From the NCBI GenBank assembly GCA_039680605.1, contig JBDKTA010000022.1:124001-188000 (forward strand): a DNA stretch of 64,000 nucleotides, written 5' to 3'. The position numbers were made by a program, and so were the translations under genes. Shown here in pieces: positions 34,438-43,498 of the stretch. The stretch comes from Planctomycetaceae bacterium. Its GTDB lineage: Bacteria; Planctomycetota; Phycisphaerae; SM23-33. How positions within the stretch are numbered: position 1 is the first letter of the stretch; every line of letters starts with the position of its first letter. Below the pieces are notes generated by a model that was given only the letters and a program-made list of their open reading frames with translations, was not told where the DNA came from and searched no databases.

Positions 34438-35418
34438 ATGCTTTCCCGCGAACGAGTTATCGAAGTCATCAAGCACCGCAAGCCCGATCGCATTCCGCTG
34501 TACGGATGGGTGGGGTGGAATCTGCCGGAGAAGATCAACGCCCGCTGGGGCTCGCTGGAGGCCTTCGAGTCCAAGTATGAGTTCGATTACGCCCACCTCT
34601 TCGGCGGGCCGGGCACGTGGTCGGGAGAGCACCTGCAGAAGCTCGGCGCCGAGCTCAAGCGCCCCATCGAGCCGGCCGACCTGCGCGACGTGCCCACGCT
34701 GGACCCCAACGACATGGCCGCGTACGAGGGCGTGAAACAGGGGATCGCGCATCACAGGGACAAGTACGGGCGGTTCACGTACATCCAGACGCCGGGGCTG
34801 TTCGAGGCCCTCAACGGGATCTTCGGCATCGAGAACCACCTGGCGTACCTGGCGCTGTACCCCGACGACATCAAGGACGTGTACGCCCGCCAGGCGGCGT
34901 GGAACAAGGCCTTCGCGCTGAACTGCCTGGACCTGGGCGTGGACATGATCCACGTCAGCGACGACTGGGGCTCGGAGCGCAGCCTGCTGTTCTCGCCGCG
35001 CACGTGGCGCGAGCTGATCTATCCTTACCACAAGATCACCTGCGACGCCGTCAAGGCCCGCGGCGGGTTCATGAGCCTGCACTGCGACGGAAACTTTACC
35101 GAGGTGATCGACGGCGTGATCGAGCTGGGTTACGACGTGGTGCACCCGTGGCAGGAGTCGGCGGGCATGTCGCTGAAGATGTTTAAGGACAAGTACGCCA
35201 GCCGCCTGACCGTGATGGGCGGGCTGGACGTGCAGACGACGATCGGTTTTGGCAAGCTGGACTTCCTCGTCAGCGAGATCGATCGCGTGATGCGGATGTT
35301 CGCCGACGGCGGCCTGCTGTTCTGCACCACGCACTTCGTGCAGAACCACTGCACTGTGGAAGAACTCGAGTTGGCCTTCGACACGGCGTATGCTCTGGCT
35401 CGCGAAGTCACAAAATGA
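34438..35418 (+). CDS. URO-D family protein, copy 4
   Basis: 326 residues. The start ATG at 34438 has AGAAGGAGAA upstream, a strong ribosome site. The opening MLSRERVIEVIKHRKPDRIPLYGWVGW matches copy 3. The zinc motif is LHCDGNF (His-x-Cys). It is shorter than the other copies and lacks part of the N-terminal region. No methyltransferase partner or corrinoid protein lies beside it. Confidence 0.75.
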   Translation: MLSRERVIEVIKHRKPDRIPLYGWVGWNLPEKINARWGSLEAFESKYEFDYAHLFGGPGTWSGEHLQKLGAELKRPIEPADLRDVPTLDPNDMAAYEGVKQGIAHHRDKYGRFTYIQTPGLFEALNGIFGIENHLAYLALYPDDIKDVYARQAAWNKAFALNCLDLGVDMIHVSDDWGSERSLLFSPRTWRELIYPYHKITCDAVKARGGFMSLHCDGNFTEVIDGVIELGYDVVHPWQESAGMSLKMFKDKYASRLTVMGGLDVQTTIGFGKLDFLVSEIDRVMRMFADGGLLFCTTHFVQNHCTVEELELAFDTAYALAREVTK

Positions 35419-35488
35419 GCAGGGATGGATGGAATACGCAGGAATCAATGTGGATGAGGGCGGGAAGATTTAGAGAAAGGGCACGTCA

Positions 35489-35959
35489 ATGTGGGAACTG
35501 ATTGTCCCAGGCGTTAGAGGCATTCAAGCGGCTCCGCGCGCGGCTGACGCAACCCTGGCGGCCGCGATCTTGCTGCTGCAGGTCGTGTTCTACCTGACAA
35601 TCTGGTGGAATTTCGTCCGAAAGGCCGGATACTCGCGATGGCACATGTTTTGGGCAGTGATACCATTCGGTTGGATCATCGCCGCGCTCGTCTTGGTCCT
35701 ACGGCGATGGCCGGCCCAGTGGGAATTGATCCGCTATCGAATTCGTGCCGGTGCCGCCACCGTCGGCGATGCCCGCGCCATCCTCGGCCTTCCGCGTCGG
35801 AAAACAGTAATTCGTGCTCCTGAAATGCTGCCGCTGTACGATGCCATTGCCAAGCAGTTCGCCGGAACAGAAGTCGCCCACGAAGCCTTGGCCGAAAGAC
35901 AGAACCTGACGGCCGCAGTAGCCGATTTGGGCAGTCACGCCACCACAGCAGAGGCCTGA
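35489..35959 (+). CDS. Membrane protein, DUF805-like
   Basis: 156 residues with two hydrophobic helices (about 24-44 and 52-72). The sequence between them, FVRKAGYSRWHMFWAVIPFGW, has the RKAG-x-x-x-W pattern of small membrane proteins of unknown function. A soluble tail of about 80 residues follows. GAAAGG lies before the ATG. Its 3' end overlaps the opposite-strand membrane protein by 25 nt. Confidence 0.6.
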   Translation: MWELIVPGVRGIQAAPRAADATLAAAILLLQVVFYLTIWWNFVRKAGYSRWHMFWAVIPFGWIIAALVLVLRRWPAQWELIRYRIRAGAATVGDARAILGLPRRKTVIRAPEMLPLYDAIAKQFAGTEVAHEALAERQNLTAAVADLGSHATTAEA

Positions 35960-36675
35960 GGATTCAGCGGGTTGGTCCGCAGCGCCAGCGAGAAGAGGTA
36001 GGGATACTCCTTCTTGAGGTGCCCCATGTAGGCGGTCCATTCACCCAGCAGGCTCATGTAGACGCGGCGCACGTCGCCGGACAGGTGGTCGATATCGCTC
36101 TGGGGCAGGCTCGACAGGTCCGGGCGGTGGCTCAACTCCTCGGCCAGGTGGAACACAGCCCAGAGCAGGTCCGTGACGCGCTGGTGTTCGAGCAGGTTAG
36201 GGTTCTCCAGCAGACGCAGCAGAAACTCCCGCTTGGACTGCAGGCTGTCCTTAAGGATGGGAAGCTGCTCGGCCTTGAGCATCATCTGAGGCTGTCGGCG
36301 GCGCAGCTTGGCGTTCGCGGCCGAAAACTGTCGCGCCGACCACTCCCCGGTGACGGCCAGGAGACCGCGGGTCGAGTCGATCTCACTGTCGCACTTTGAC
36401 AGGCGCGAAATGAGGTCGTTGCCGACCTCGCTGAAGAATGCGCCGACAACCATGTTGAGCTTGCTGAACCGCTCATGTTTCTCGTGGCGCTGGAGCAGTT
36501 GGTGCAGCACGAGCGTCACCAGCAGCACCTCGATGGGCAGGAATGCGATGTCGCCGACGAGGTAGATGAAGATGTGATGCGCATCGCCGAACATCAGCCA
36601 ATGCCCCAGGTACATGACGGCCGTGGCGGCGATCAACGCCGCGGCCAGGGCGATCTGCCAGCGGTAGTGCTTCAT
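35935..36675 (-). CDS. Inner-membrane protein with two N-terminal helices, unknown
   Basis: 246 residues from the ATG at 36675, which has AAAGGAG upstream. Two hydrophobic helices lie at about 7-27 and 35-60, followed by a helical cytoplasmic domain (residues 65-230) rich in Leu, Arg and Glu. No domain was recognised. A possible sensor or scaffold role cannot be tested from the sequence. Confidence 0.6.
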   Translation of the reverse strand: MKHYRWQIALAAALIAATAVMYLGHWLMFGDAHHIFIYLVGDIAFLPIEVLLVTLVLHQLLQRHEKHERFSKLNMVVGAFFSEVGNDLISRLSKCDSEIDSTRGLLAVTGEWSARQFSAANAKLRRRQPQMMLKAEQLPILKDSLQSKREFLLRLLENPNLLEHQRVTDLLWAVFHLAEELSHRPDLSSLPQSDIDHLSGDVRRVYMSLLGEWTAYMGHLKKEYPYLFSLALRTNPLNPQASAVVA

Positions 36676-36801
36676 CGATTCTCCTTTGGTGAAAGAACGC
36701 GGCACATTGTATCGCCCACAGCGGCGATTGAATGCGCCCAACGGCGGCGATATACTGTTCCGCAGCCGCGCCTGCATGTGCGGCCGAAGGGAGCGTCGAT
36801 C

Positions 36802-37140
36802 ATGTGGAAGTGTCCGGCCCTGATCCTGTTGTGCCTGGGGGCGCTGGTCTGCGGCGGCTGCTTCAAAGCCGACGTGACCGTGCCCGAGGTGCCCTACTCC
36901 TCTCCGCCGCCGCCAACGCCGTCGGGGGTGATCCCGTCGGCGGTTCCCGGCGACCGCGGCGACCTGCTGCGCGAGAACCAGCAGCTTCGCCAGCGCACGG
37001 CCTGGCTGCAGGATGATACCGCGCGACTCCAGAGGAAGCAGAACTCGCTGCAGAAGGACCTGGGCAAGATCCAGGCCGACATCGACAAGGCGGCGGGCGA
37101 ACGCGACCGCTACCGCCGCATAGCGGAGGGAAGCCGATGA
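36802..37140 (+). CDS. Short coiled-coil lipoprotein, copy 1
   Basis: 112 residues. Lipobox VCGGC at the end of the signal (about C22). A proline-rich linker is followed by a coiled coil from about 55 to 105 (LLRENQQLRQRTAWLQDDTARL...). Resembles Lpp-like or other periplasmic stalk proteins. The stop overlaps the start of copy 2 (ATGA), so both are made together. The shared motif ADVTV and the same layout show that copies 1 and 2 are paralogues. Confidence 0.7.
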   Translation: MWKCPALILLCLGALVCGGCFKADVTVPEVPYSSPPPPTPSGVIPSAVPGDRGDLLRENQQLRQRTAWLQDDTARLQRKQNSLQKDLGKIQADIDKAAGERDRYRRIAEGSR

Positions 37141-37454
37141 AAACCATACCCCTCATGCTGATCGCCGGTGCCGCGATGCTGCTTTCAGCCGGCTGCGCGG
37201 ACGTGACCGTGCGCAGGCCGGATCGCCCGGCGGCGGTGTACGAAAGCGCCCCGCCGGTCGACAGCGGGCAGTCTGCCGCCTCGCTGGGCCGGGAGAACGC
37301 CCAGCTCCGCGCGTCGCTGGGGCGGCTGGAGCAGGACCACCGCGCCGCCGAGGCCGCCGTGAATTCGCTCGAACGGCAGAAGAGCGCCCTGAAGCGCACG
37401 CGCGAGCAGGTCGAGAACGACCGCGACTACTACAAGAAACGCGCGAAGTCGTAG
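37137..37454 (+). CDS. Short coiled-coil lipoprotein, copy 2
   Basis: 105 residues. Lipobox LSAGC (C20), followed by ADVTVRRPDRPAAVYES and a coiled coil from about 48 to 100 (LGRENAQLRASLGRLEQDH...). Translationally coupled to copy 1. Probably a periplasmic or outer-membrane-anchored spacer. A longer relative lies at 43742. Confidence 0.7.
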   Translation: MKTIPLMLIAGAAMLLSAGCADVTVRRPDRPAAVYESAPPVDSGQSAASLGRENAQLRASLGRLEQDHRAAEAAVNSLERQKSALKRTREQVENDRDYYKKRAKS

Positions 37455-37467
37455 TCCCCGCTACGGC

Positions 37468-37947
37468 TCACGGAGCGGTCAGTGTCACCGGCGCCACCTG
37501 GACCGCCACGATCACCGGACGGTCGCGCCAGCGGTTGTAGAACTGGTCCGACATCCGCCGCTGACCGCCGAGTTCGACGCCGGCACTGGGCGACATGTCC
37601 GCCCCGAAGAGGCTGACCGGGCCGGTCGTCTGCACCTTGTCGTTGACCGACACATCCGGGACCGGGCTGTCAACGTCGACCAGCACCAGCATCTCCTCGT
37701 CGGTCGCGTCGGCCAGCAGCAGCATCCGCGGCGTGTAGATGTACTTCACCGAGCCCATCACCGTGACGGTGCGCCCCAGGTACGCCGTCGGTCTGGCGTT
37801 GATCAACCCGATGGTGGTCTGCGACTGGTCGACCAACAACGTCGGCGACGGCGTGGCCTGTGTCTGGCACCCTCCGGCCGCCATCGTGGCAACCAGAACC
37901 CCCGCCGCCATCAGCATCCACCGGCCCCTGACAGTGTGTGTGAGCAT
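37468..37947 (-). CDS. Small lipoprotein with OB-fold-like domain
   Basis: 159 residues from the ATG at 37947, after GGGAGGGG. Lipobox AAGGC (C27). The body YLGRTVTVMGSVKYIYTPRMLLLADATDEEMLVLVDVD has the strand pattern of a small OB-fold (nucleic-acid or sugar binding, or the bacterial OB lipoprotein type). No specific family is recognised. An upstream-extended frame is rejected as it has no ribosome site. Confidence 0.6.
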   Translation of the reverse strand: MLTHTVRGRWMLMAAGVLVATMAAGGCQTQATPSPTLLVDQSQTTIGLINARPTAYLGRTVTVMGSVKYIYTPRMLLLADATDEEMLVLVDVDSPVPDVSVNDKVQTTGPVSLFGADMSPSAGVELGGQRRMSDQFYNRWRDRPVIVAVQVAPVTLTAP

Positions 37948-38035
37948 GTCAGTCCCCTCCCGATGAAGTATAGCCCGCGTGGCGGGCAGGCGAAAACGTT
38001 TGGGGCGCCGGCACAGTTGGATTATCCTCGCAGTC

Positions 38036-39931
38036 ATGAGCACTATGGCAAATGCGGCGCCCACTGTTTTTGTCAGCCCCGGCGGCTGTGACGCCAACGA
38101 TGGGGGTTCGCCCCAGCGGTCGCTGGCGACGGTTCATCGCGCGGCGGCGGCAGTGCGCGAGCTGGCCAGCGAGGGCCGCGGCGACATTGTGGTCGAACTG
38201 GCCGATGGGACCTACGTGCTCGACAGCCCGCTCTGCCTGGGCGCCCGCGACGGCGGCGCGGGCAAGCATCGCGTGATCTATCGCGCCGCCCCGGGCGCAC
38301 GACCGATGCTCTCGGGCGGGCGCACTATCGGCCCCTGGAGCAAGGCCGCCCATCCGACCCTGGCCAACCTCTGGTCGGCGCACGTGCCGGACCTGCCCCC
38401 CACGCGACAACTCTACGTCAACGGGCGCGCCGCCGCGATGGCACGCGGGGACAAGCTGCGCCCGCGCGACGAAGACGGCGTCGAGGCGGACTTTGCGTTC
38501 CACAATCAGATCGAGACGGCCATCTCTAACGGCAGCGAGACGCCGGTGTATGAAGGCTACACCACGCGCAGCCTCGCAACGATCAGCACGTGGCGCAACG
38601 CCCGGGATATCGAGTTCGTCTACGACGTGGTCTGGACGCGGGTGATTCTGCCCGTGGAGCGGATTGAGCCCGAACGTGGCACAGGCTTTCCAGCCTGTGA
38701 CGCCTGCGTTGTGAAAATGAAGATGCCCGCCTTCCGCGACGCCCAGATCAAGGACGGCATGCACATCGACGGGCCGGACTTCATCCAGAACGCCTATGAA
38801 CTGCTGGGCACGCCGGGGCAGTGGTATCACGACCGCGCCGCGGGGGTACTCTATTACACGCCCCTGCCAGAGGAAGACATGACGACCGCGACCGTCATCG
38901 TGCCCGTGCTGGAGACGCTGCTGGAAGTGCGAGGCAGCCTGGACGAGCCCGCGCGAAACATCCGCTTCGAGGGGCTGACGTTTTCGTACACCACGTTCCT
39001 GCGGCCGCGAACGCTGGGGCACGCGGAGATCCAGGCGAACTTCCTGAAGAACCCGGCGGTGGACGTCGACCATACATCATACCTCAAGACGCCCGGCGGC
39101 GTGGTGCTCGACGCGGCGAGCGACGTGTACTTCCACCGCTGCACGTTTTCGCGCATGGGGGCCGGGGCGCTGGATATCCAGAACGGCTCGCGCGACAACG
39201 TGGTGCGGGGCTGCCTGTTCACGCAGACGGCGGCCGGGGCCGTCCAGGTCGGCGACGTGCAGGTCAGCGATGCGCACCCGGACGACCCGCGGACGATCGT
39301 GTCGGGCAACGTGATCGACAACTGCCGCCTGGTCGCCATCGGCACCGAGTTCAAGGGCAGCATCGGGATCTTCGTCGGCTACGCGGCCGGCACGGTGATC
39401 ACGCACAATGAAATCTCCGAGGTGGGCTATACGGGCATCTCGGTCGGCTGGGGCTGGGGGTACTACGACCCGTGGAGCGAGCCCGACAAGCCCAAGTTCT
39501 ACCGCGACGGGTGTTACCCGCGATTCGACACCCCCACGACCTGTCGCAATACGCTCGTCGAGCACAACCACGTGCATCACGTGCTCAACTCGCTCAACGA
39601 CGGCGGCGGCATTTACACGCTAGGCCTGCAGATCGGGGCCGTCATCCGCGAGAACCACGTGCATGACAACGGCGCCGGCCGCGGCGGGCCCGGCGGCCTG
39701 TACCTGGACGAAGGATCCGCCGGCATGGAGATCGTGGGCAACGTGATCTACAACGTCCGCCGCCCCTACCGCCTGCACCTGACCATGCCCCGCCAGCAGT
39801 GGGCCCTCAACGAGCACGACAACTTCTTCGCCGTCAGCCCCGACGACCCGCGATTCCCCCGCAGCATCGCCGATCACGCCGGCCTGGAAGAAGACTATCG
39901 CGACCTGCTCTATGGAGTGCGGCAGCCATAG
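38036..39931 (+). CDS. Right-handed parallel beta-helix (pectate-lyase-like) protein
   Basis: 631 residues from the ATG at 38036 (650 from a GTG at 37979, which gives a more signal-like start). It opens TVFVSPGGCDANDGGSPQRSLATVHRAA, the usual start of the glycan-lyase beta-helix proteins with DUF1565-like motif. Later repeats of the type VVRGCLFTQTAAGAVQVGD and NTLVEHNHVHHVLNSLNDGGG form the helix coils. It would bind or cleave an exported polysaccharide. A copy of R1 lies in frame at 38676-38705 (giving GTGFPACDAC), and the last codons and stop codon are supplied by repeat R5. Active residues are not assigned. Confidence 0.7.
   Translation: MSTMANAAPTVFVSPGGCDANDGGSPQRSLATVHRAAAAVRELASEGRGDIVVELADGTYVLDSPLCLGARDGGAGKHRVIYRAAPGARPMLSGGRTIGPWSKAAHPTLANLWSAHVPDLPPTRQLYVNGRAAAMARGDKLRPRDEDGVEADFAFHNQIETAISNGSETPVYEGYTTRSLATISTWRNARDIEFVYDVVWTRVILPVERIEPERGTGFPACDACVVKMKMPAFRDAQIKDGMHIDGPDFIQNAYELLGTPGQWYHDRAAGVLYYTPLPEEDMTTATVIVPVLETLLEVRGSLDEPARNIRFEGLTFSYTTFLRPRTLGHAEIQANFLKNPAVDVDHTSYLKTPGGVVLDAASDVYFHRCTFSRMGAGALDIQNGSRDNVVRGCLFTQTAAGAVQVGDVQVSDAHPDDPRTIVSGNVIDNCRLVAIGTEFKGSIGIFVGYAAGTVITHNEISEVGYTGISVGWGWGYYDPWSEPDKPKFYRDGCYPRFDTPTTCRNTLVEHNHVHHVLNSLNDGGGIYTLGLQIGAVIRENHVHDNGAGRGGPGGLYLDEGSAGMEIVGNVIYNVRRPYRLHLTMPRQQWALNEHDNFFAVSPDDPRFPRSIADHAGLEEDYRDLLYGVRQP
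38676..38705. repeat. R1 copy inside the beta-helix gene
   Basis: CACAGGCTTTCCAGCCTGTG, with 8-bp arms around TTCC, lies in frame in the gene. Identical cores are at 2254-2341 and 52783-52850. Confidence 0.85.
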
Positions 39932-39998
39932 CTGCCGCTTTTAGAGTTGTTCAACCGCGAGAAACTTCCAAAGCGGCAGCTAAGGCTGCCGCACTCCA
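39912..39998. repeat. R5 long inverted repeat spanning the beta-helix stop codon
   Basis: Two R5 units (GCGGCAGC/GCTGCCGC arms) at 39912-39942 and 39970-39998 are inverted to each other, making a large palindrome. The first contributes the final VRQP and stop of the beta-helix protein. It fills the gap to the xylanase gene. Confidence 0.85.
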
Positions 39999-40002
39999 CA
40001 GG

Positions 40003-41316
40003 TCACTTCTTCGCCTGGACGTCGAGCGAGACCTTGCCGGCTTTGCCTACGGAGAATGCGATCGGCCCCGAGGGCGTGATGATCTCGTAATCGCCCAGGT
40101 ATCCGCGGAAGGTCGCGTGCCCGGCGGCGTCGGTGGTCAGGGCCTGCGGACCGGTCCACCACTTCTTCTTGATCAGGTTCATCAGCGCCGTGTACACAGG
40201 CTTGGGCGTCATGTCGGGGTTGAGCAGGCCCGAGGGGGCGTTCATCCAGGAGCGGTGTTCGCTGAAGTCCCACCACGTGATCGCTTCGACGGACGGGTGC
40301 GAGAAGAGCACGCTATAAACCTCAACAGCCTGGGCGGCCTGACTCTTGAGGCCTTGCGGCGTTGACGGCCACGACGCGCGGCGCGTGAACCAGTCGTTGT
40401 CGCGGCGCTTCATCAACTCGCCCGAAAGAATCGTCAGTTCGGTGAAGTGAATGGGCTTCTTGAACTTCGCGAATCGCTCGCAGATCGCCCACAGATCCTT
40501 GGCGCCGAAGAATCCCTTGTGCATGTGCGTCTGCAGGCCGATGGCGTCGATGCTCGCGCCGGCATCCAGACACGACTGCACCAGGTCTACGAACGCCTTG
40601 GAGTTGTCGTAGTCGTTGAGCACCAGCAGGGCCTTGGGGTTGGCCTTGCGGGCGGCCGCGAAGGCCTTGACGATCAACTGCGTGCGGCCGGGCTTGCTGC
40701 ACAGCGCGGCGATGGGATTGCCCGCGCCGGCGGCTGGCATCACGACCGGCTCGTTGACGACATCCCAGGCGTCGACCGTGTCGGCAAAGTCCTTCACCTC
40801 GCGCGTGACGCGGTCCAGCAGAAGTTCCTCGACCTTTTCGCCGGGCTTTGCCGCCAGCCACGTCGGCACGACATTGTGCCAGACCAGGGGGTGGCCCTTG
40901 GCGATGATCCGATTCTCCTTGCACCAATCCGCCATGATCCGCCGCTGGGCGGCCTGCGTCTGCCCCGGCTGGGGCTCATAGCCGCCCCAGTAGAACGGGA
41001 TGGTGGCAAAGTTCATCAGCGCGGCGTACCGCTGGCGGAAGGCCTGCTCCAGTTGCGGCGTGGGAAAGCGCCCCACCAGGCCGACGTTGCTGCCAAAGAG
41101 AAACTTGTGCCTCACCTGGCGCACCGTGACCTTCGCCCCGGCCAGCGGTTTGCCCTCGGGCGACAGAACCCTCAGCGTCACCTCGGCCGTACGATGCTCG
41201 CGAATGCGGCGGTCGATCTGCTCTTGCGACAGCGGGTCGGGCATGGCGTCTTCTCCCCACGCCGCGGCCGGCAACGCCATCGCCGCGACCAGGATAATCT
41301 GCACGCTTCTCGTCAT
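40003..41316 (-). CDS. Endo-1,4-beta-xylanase family GH10, exported
   Basis: 437 residues with a signal peptide (residues about 1-22, ending AAAWGED). An N-terminal small beta domain (LRVLSPEGKPLAGAKVTVRQVRHKFLFGSNVG) leads to the GH10 barrel. The acid/base is E189 in VDAWDVVNEP, and the nucleophile is E293 in PIHFTELTI. WHNVVPTW and LQTHMHKG are further GH10 marks. The C-terminal part (GHATFRGYLGDYEIITPSG) is a small beta-sandwich. It would cut xylan outside the cytoplasm. Convergent with the beta-helix gene. Confidence 0.92.
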   Translation of the reverse strand: MTRSVQIILVAAMALPAAAWGEDAMPDPLSQEQIDRRIREHRTAEVTLRVLSPEGKPLAGAKVTVRQVRHKFLFGSNVGLVGRFPTPQLEQAFRQRYAALMNFATIPFYWGGYEPQPGQTQAAQRRIMADWCKENRIIAKGHPLVWHNVVPTWLAAKPGEKVEELLLDRVTREVKDFADTVDAWDVVNEPVVMPAAGAGNPIAALCSKPGRTQLIVKAFAAARKANPKALLVLNDYDNSKAFVDLVQSCLDAGASIDAIGLQTHMHKGFFGAKDLWAICERFAKFKKPIHFTELTILSGELMKRRDNDWFTRRASWPSTPQGLKSQAAQAVEVYSVLFSHPSVEAITWWDFSEHRSWMNAPSGLLNPDMTPKPVYTALMNLIKKKWWTGPQALTTDAAGHATFRGYLGDYEIITPSGPIAFSVGKAGKVSLDVQAKK

Positions 41317-41395
41317 CTGGGATTGTCCTTACAATGTCGTCCGTATTCCCGTCCCCACGGGCCACGCTGCCTGAGATAGCATAAGGAGCACACGC

Positions 41396-42145
41396 ATGGA
41401 ATACCACATGACGCGTCCGCAGGAATTGGCCGCCCAGCGCCGGGCCTTGCCGGTGGCGTACCTGGGCCTGGGCATCCTCGAATGGCACGGAAAGCAGAAC
41501 CCGCTGGGCCTCGACGGCGTCAAGGCCGACGCGGTGGGCAAATACATGTCGGAGAAGGTCGGCGGGGTAGCCGTGCCGCCGCTGTTCTGGGGCGACCACC
41601 GCGGCGTGATCGCCGAGGTCGTCTTCGATCGCAAGGTCAGCTCGTGGCTGCCCGAGGGCGTCGGCGACCATGCCACCCCGATCGCCCAGGCCATGGGCCT
41701 CTCGCGACCCCGGCTCGAGCAGGAAGGCCGCCGCTGCGAGACCGCCGGCGGCTGGCGGCTTTGGAAGGAACTCGTCGAGCACATCTTTTTCGAGCTCGAG
41801 TCGCTCGAGTTCAAGATGATCATGCCCTACCCGGGGCACTATCCGCTGATCGGCCCGCTGCACGAGGCTGTCGAGTCGTATAAGGCCCACGGCGGGAAGT
41901 GCAAGATTTTCATCCTGATGGACCAGCTCGTTCACGGCGGCGACCACGCCGCCAAGCTCGAGACCTCAATGCTCCTGTACCTCACGCCGGGCCTGGTGGA
42001 CCTGACCCAGCTCAGCGAGGCCGACACGGTCCACCTCGGCGTCCTCGGCGAAGACCCGCTCAAGACCGCCAGCGCCGAGTTCGGCCGCCAGATCGTCGAA
42101 GGCCTGGAAAAGATCGTCCGCGAGCAGGTCAAGGATCTGCGTTAG
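41396..42145 (+). CDS. Creatininase family amidohydrolase
   Basis: 249 residues. The metal motif LEWHGKQNPLGLD supplies E29, H31 and D40, corresponding to the E-x-H-G...TD pattern of creatininase, F420/mycofactocin maturation proteins and related amidases. The rest of the fold (MIMPYPGHYPLIGPLHEAVESY) fits. AAGGAG lies upstream of the ATG. The substrate is unknown; no creatine pathway gene is near. Confidence 0.78.
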   Translation: MEYHMTRPQELAAQRRALPVAYLGLGILEWHGKQNPLGLDGVKADAVGKYMSEKVGGVAVPPLFWGDHRGVIAEVVFDRKVSSWLPEGVGDHATPIAQAMGLSRPRLEQEGRRCETAGGWRLWKELVEHIFFELESLEFKMIMPYPGHYPLIGPLHEAVESYKAHGGKCKIFILMDQLVHGGDHAAKLETSMLLYLTPGLVDLTQLSEADTVHLGVLGEDPLKTASAEFGRQIVEGLEKIVREQVKDLR

Positions 42146-42201
42146 CGATCGATGCTTGGTCCGCAGCCTAATGCGACTTTTGTTACTGACGTCGGTCGAG
42201 T

Positions 42202-42292
42202 GAGCCGCAGAGGTCGCTGAGGACGCTGAGGATGTTGGAATCAAACAACCTCTTCCCTCTGCGACCTCTGCGACCTCAGCGGCTGATTTGAT
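42202..42292. repeat. R8 palindromic repeat
   Basis: GCCGCAGAGGTCGCTGAGG and the inverse CCTCTGCGACCTCAGCGGC are the arms, with a loop of about 22 nt. Closely related to the copy at 20024-20120. Confidence 0.85.
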
Positions 42293-42324
42293 CCTCGGGG
42301 TTGGGCCGCAGAGAAACAGATTCG

Positions 42325-43434
42325 CTACCGAAACAGCGAGCCCAGCGGGCCGCTGTGAAAGTAGTTTCCGTCCTGGAAGAACTTCATCGCTTCGGCGACG
42401 GTGGTGAAGACTTTGGTCGCCGTTTCGGTGATGAAGGGCGAAGGGGCGGCCGTGGGGCGCCAGATGACGTAGACTTCCTTGGCGGCCTCGTGAGCGTGCT
42501 GGAGCTCGCGTTCGACGCCGCTGGAGATGCCCGGCTGCCCGCCCGCCAGGGCGGGGATCAGCGAGACGATCATGTCGGACTGGTCGATGAGCTTGAAGTC
42601 GCGAGCGTAGATCTGCCCGTCGATGTCGGGCAGGATGTCCAGCAGTTCATGCACGTCCAGCGTCGCCTGTTCGCCGGCAGGGCCCGCGGTGATGGTGCGA
42701 TGCCCCTCAGCGGCCGCCTGCAGCGCCAATACGGAGAGGTACTTTTCCTCCATGTCGCTGGGGTCGAAGCAGACGAAGAACGGTTTTAGCTGGCGGCGGA
42801 AGGCGTCGATCTCGGCCAGCACGTCCGGGTTGGCCGAGACGTGCGACATCGGAAAGCTCAGGTACGCCTTTTTCATCCTGGGATTGAAGATGAGCCCCAT
42901 CAGAGCGCGGGCCATCGAGTCCTCACTCCCGCGGGCGATGACGTAGCACTTGCCGCCGTTGCCGACGCCCTGGCAGAGCAGCTCGGTTGCCAGGATCTCC
43001 TCCTCGCGCCAGACCATCAGGTCTTTGAGCGTGTGGTCGCTGTGCCCGTCGCGCACCAGCCGCCAATGCACGCGGTCGACGTTGTCGACGACGATCAGGT
43101 AGAGATCCGCTTCCAGGGCGATCATCTGGTCGTAGTCGAATGCCGGGAACAGCCCGTGGCGCCAGCGGAACGTCGCGTGCGTGTTGACGATGATGTTGGC
43201 GCTGGTGCGGCAGGCGGCCAGCACGTCTTTGAAGACGCTGCGGCGCAGGCTGTTGAGTCGGGACAGGGGCAGGTCGAGGATGCGCCCGCGCGGGACGTCC
43301 GGCGCCTCGGCGTACATCATCTCGCCGATGCTCAGGAGCTTGAGGTCGCACCCCTGCCGCCGCGCCATCTCGACGCAGCGGTGCAGCAGCGGCTTGCGGT
43401 CCAATCCGACTTGTCCGGTGATGACGATTCGCAT
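42325..43434 (-). CDS. Putative NTP-binding protein of unknown function
   Basis: 369 residues from the ATG at 43434 (372 from a GTG at 43443). The start MRIVITGQVGLDRKPLLHRC resembles a nucleotide-binding P-loop in which the invariant Lys-Ser/Thr is displaced, so real NTP binding is uncertain. The N-terminal half looks like an adenylate-kinase-type fold (DLYLIVVDNVDRVHWRL), and the C-terminal half like a Rossmann-type nucleotide domain (AYLSFPMSHV; DMIVSLIPALAGG; VYVIWRPTAAPSPFI). The stop lies in a repeat-rich gap. No neighbour explains it. Confidence 0.55.
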   Translation of the reverse strand: MRIVITGQVGLDRKPLLHRCVEMARRQGCDLKLLSIGEMMYAEAPDVPRGRILDLPLSRLNSLRRSVFKDVLAACRTSANIIVNTHATFRWRHGLFPAFDYDQMIALEADLYLIVVDNVDRVHWRLVRDGHSDHTLKDLMVWREEEILATELLCQGVGNGGKCYVIARGSEDSMARALMGLIFNPRMKKAYLSFPMSHVSANPDVLAEIDAFRRQLKPFFVCFDPSDMEEKYLSVLALQAAAEGHRTITAGPAGEQATLDVHELLDILPDIDGQIYARDFKLIDQSDMIVSLIPALAGGQPGISSGVERELQHAHEAAKEVYVIWRPTAAPSPFITETATKVFTTVAEAMKFFQDGNYFHSGPLGSLFR

Positions 43435-43498
43435 GAGGGGCACTTTAGCACAGGGGAAAAGATACGTCCACGAATGAGACGAATGGGGAGAGAGACAA

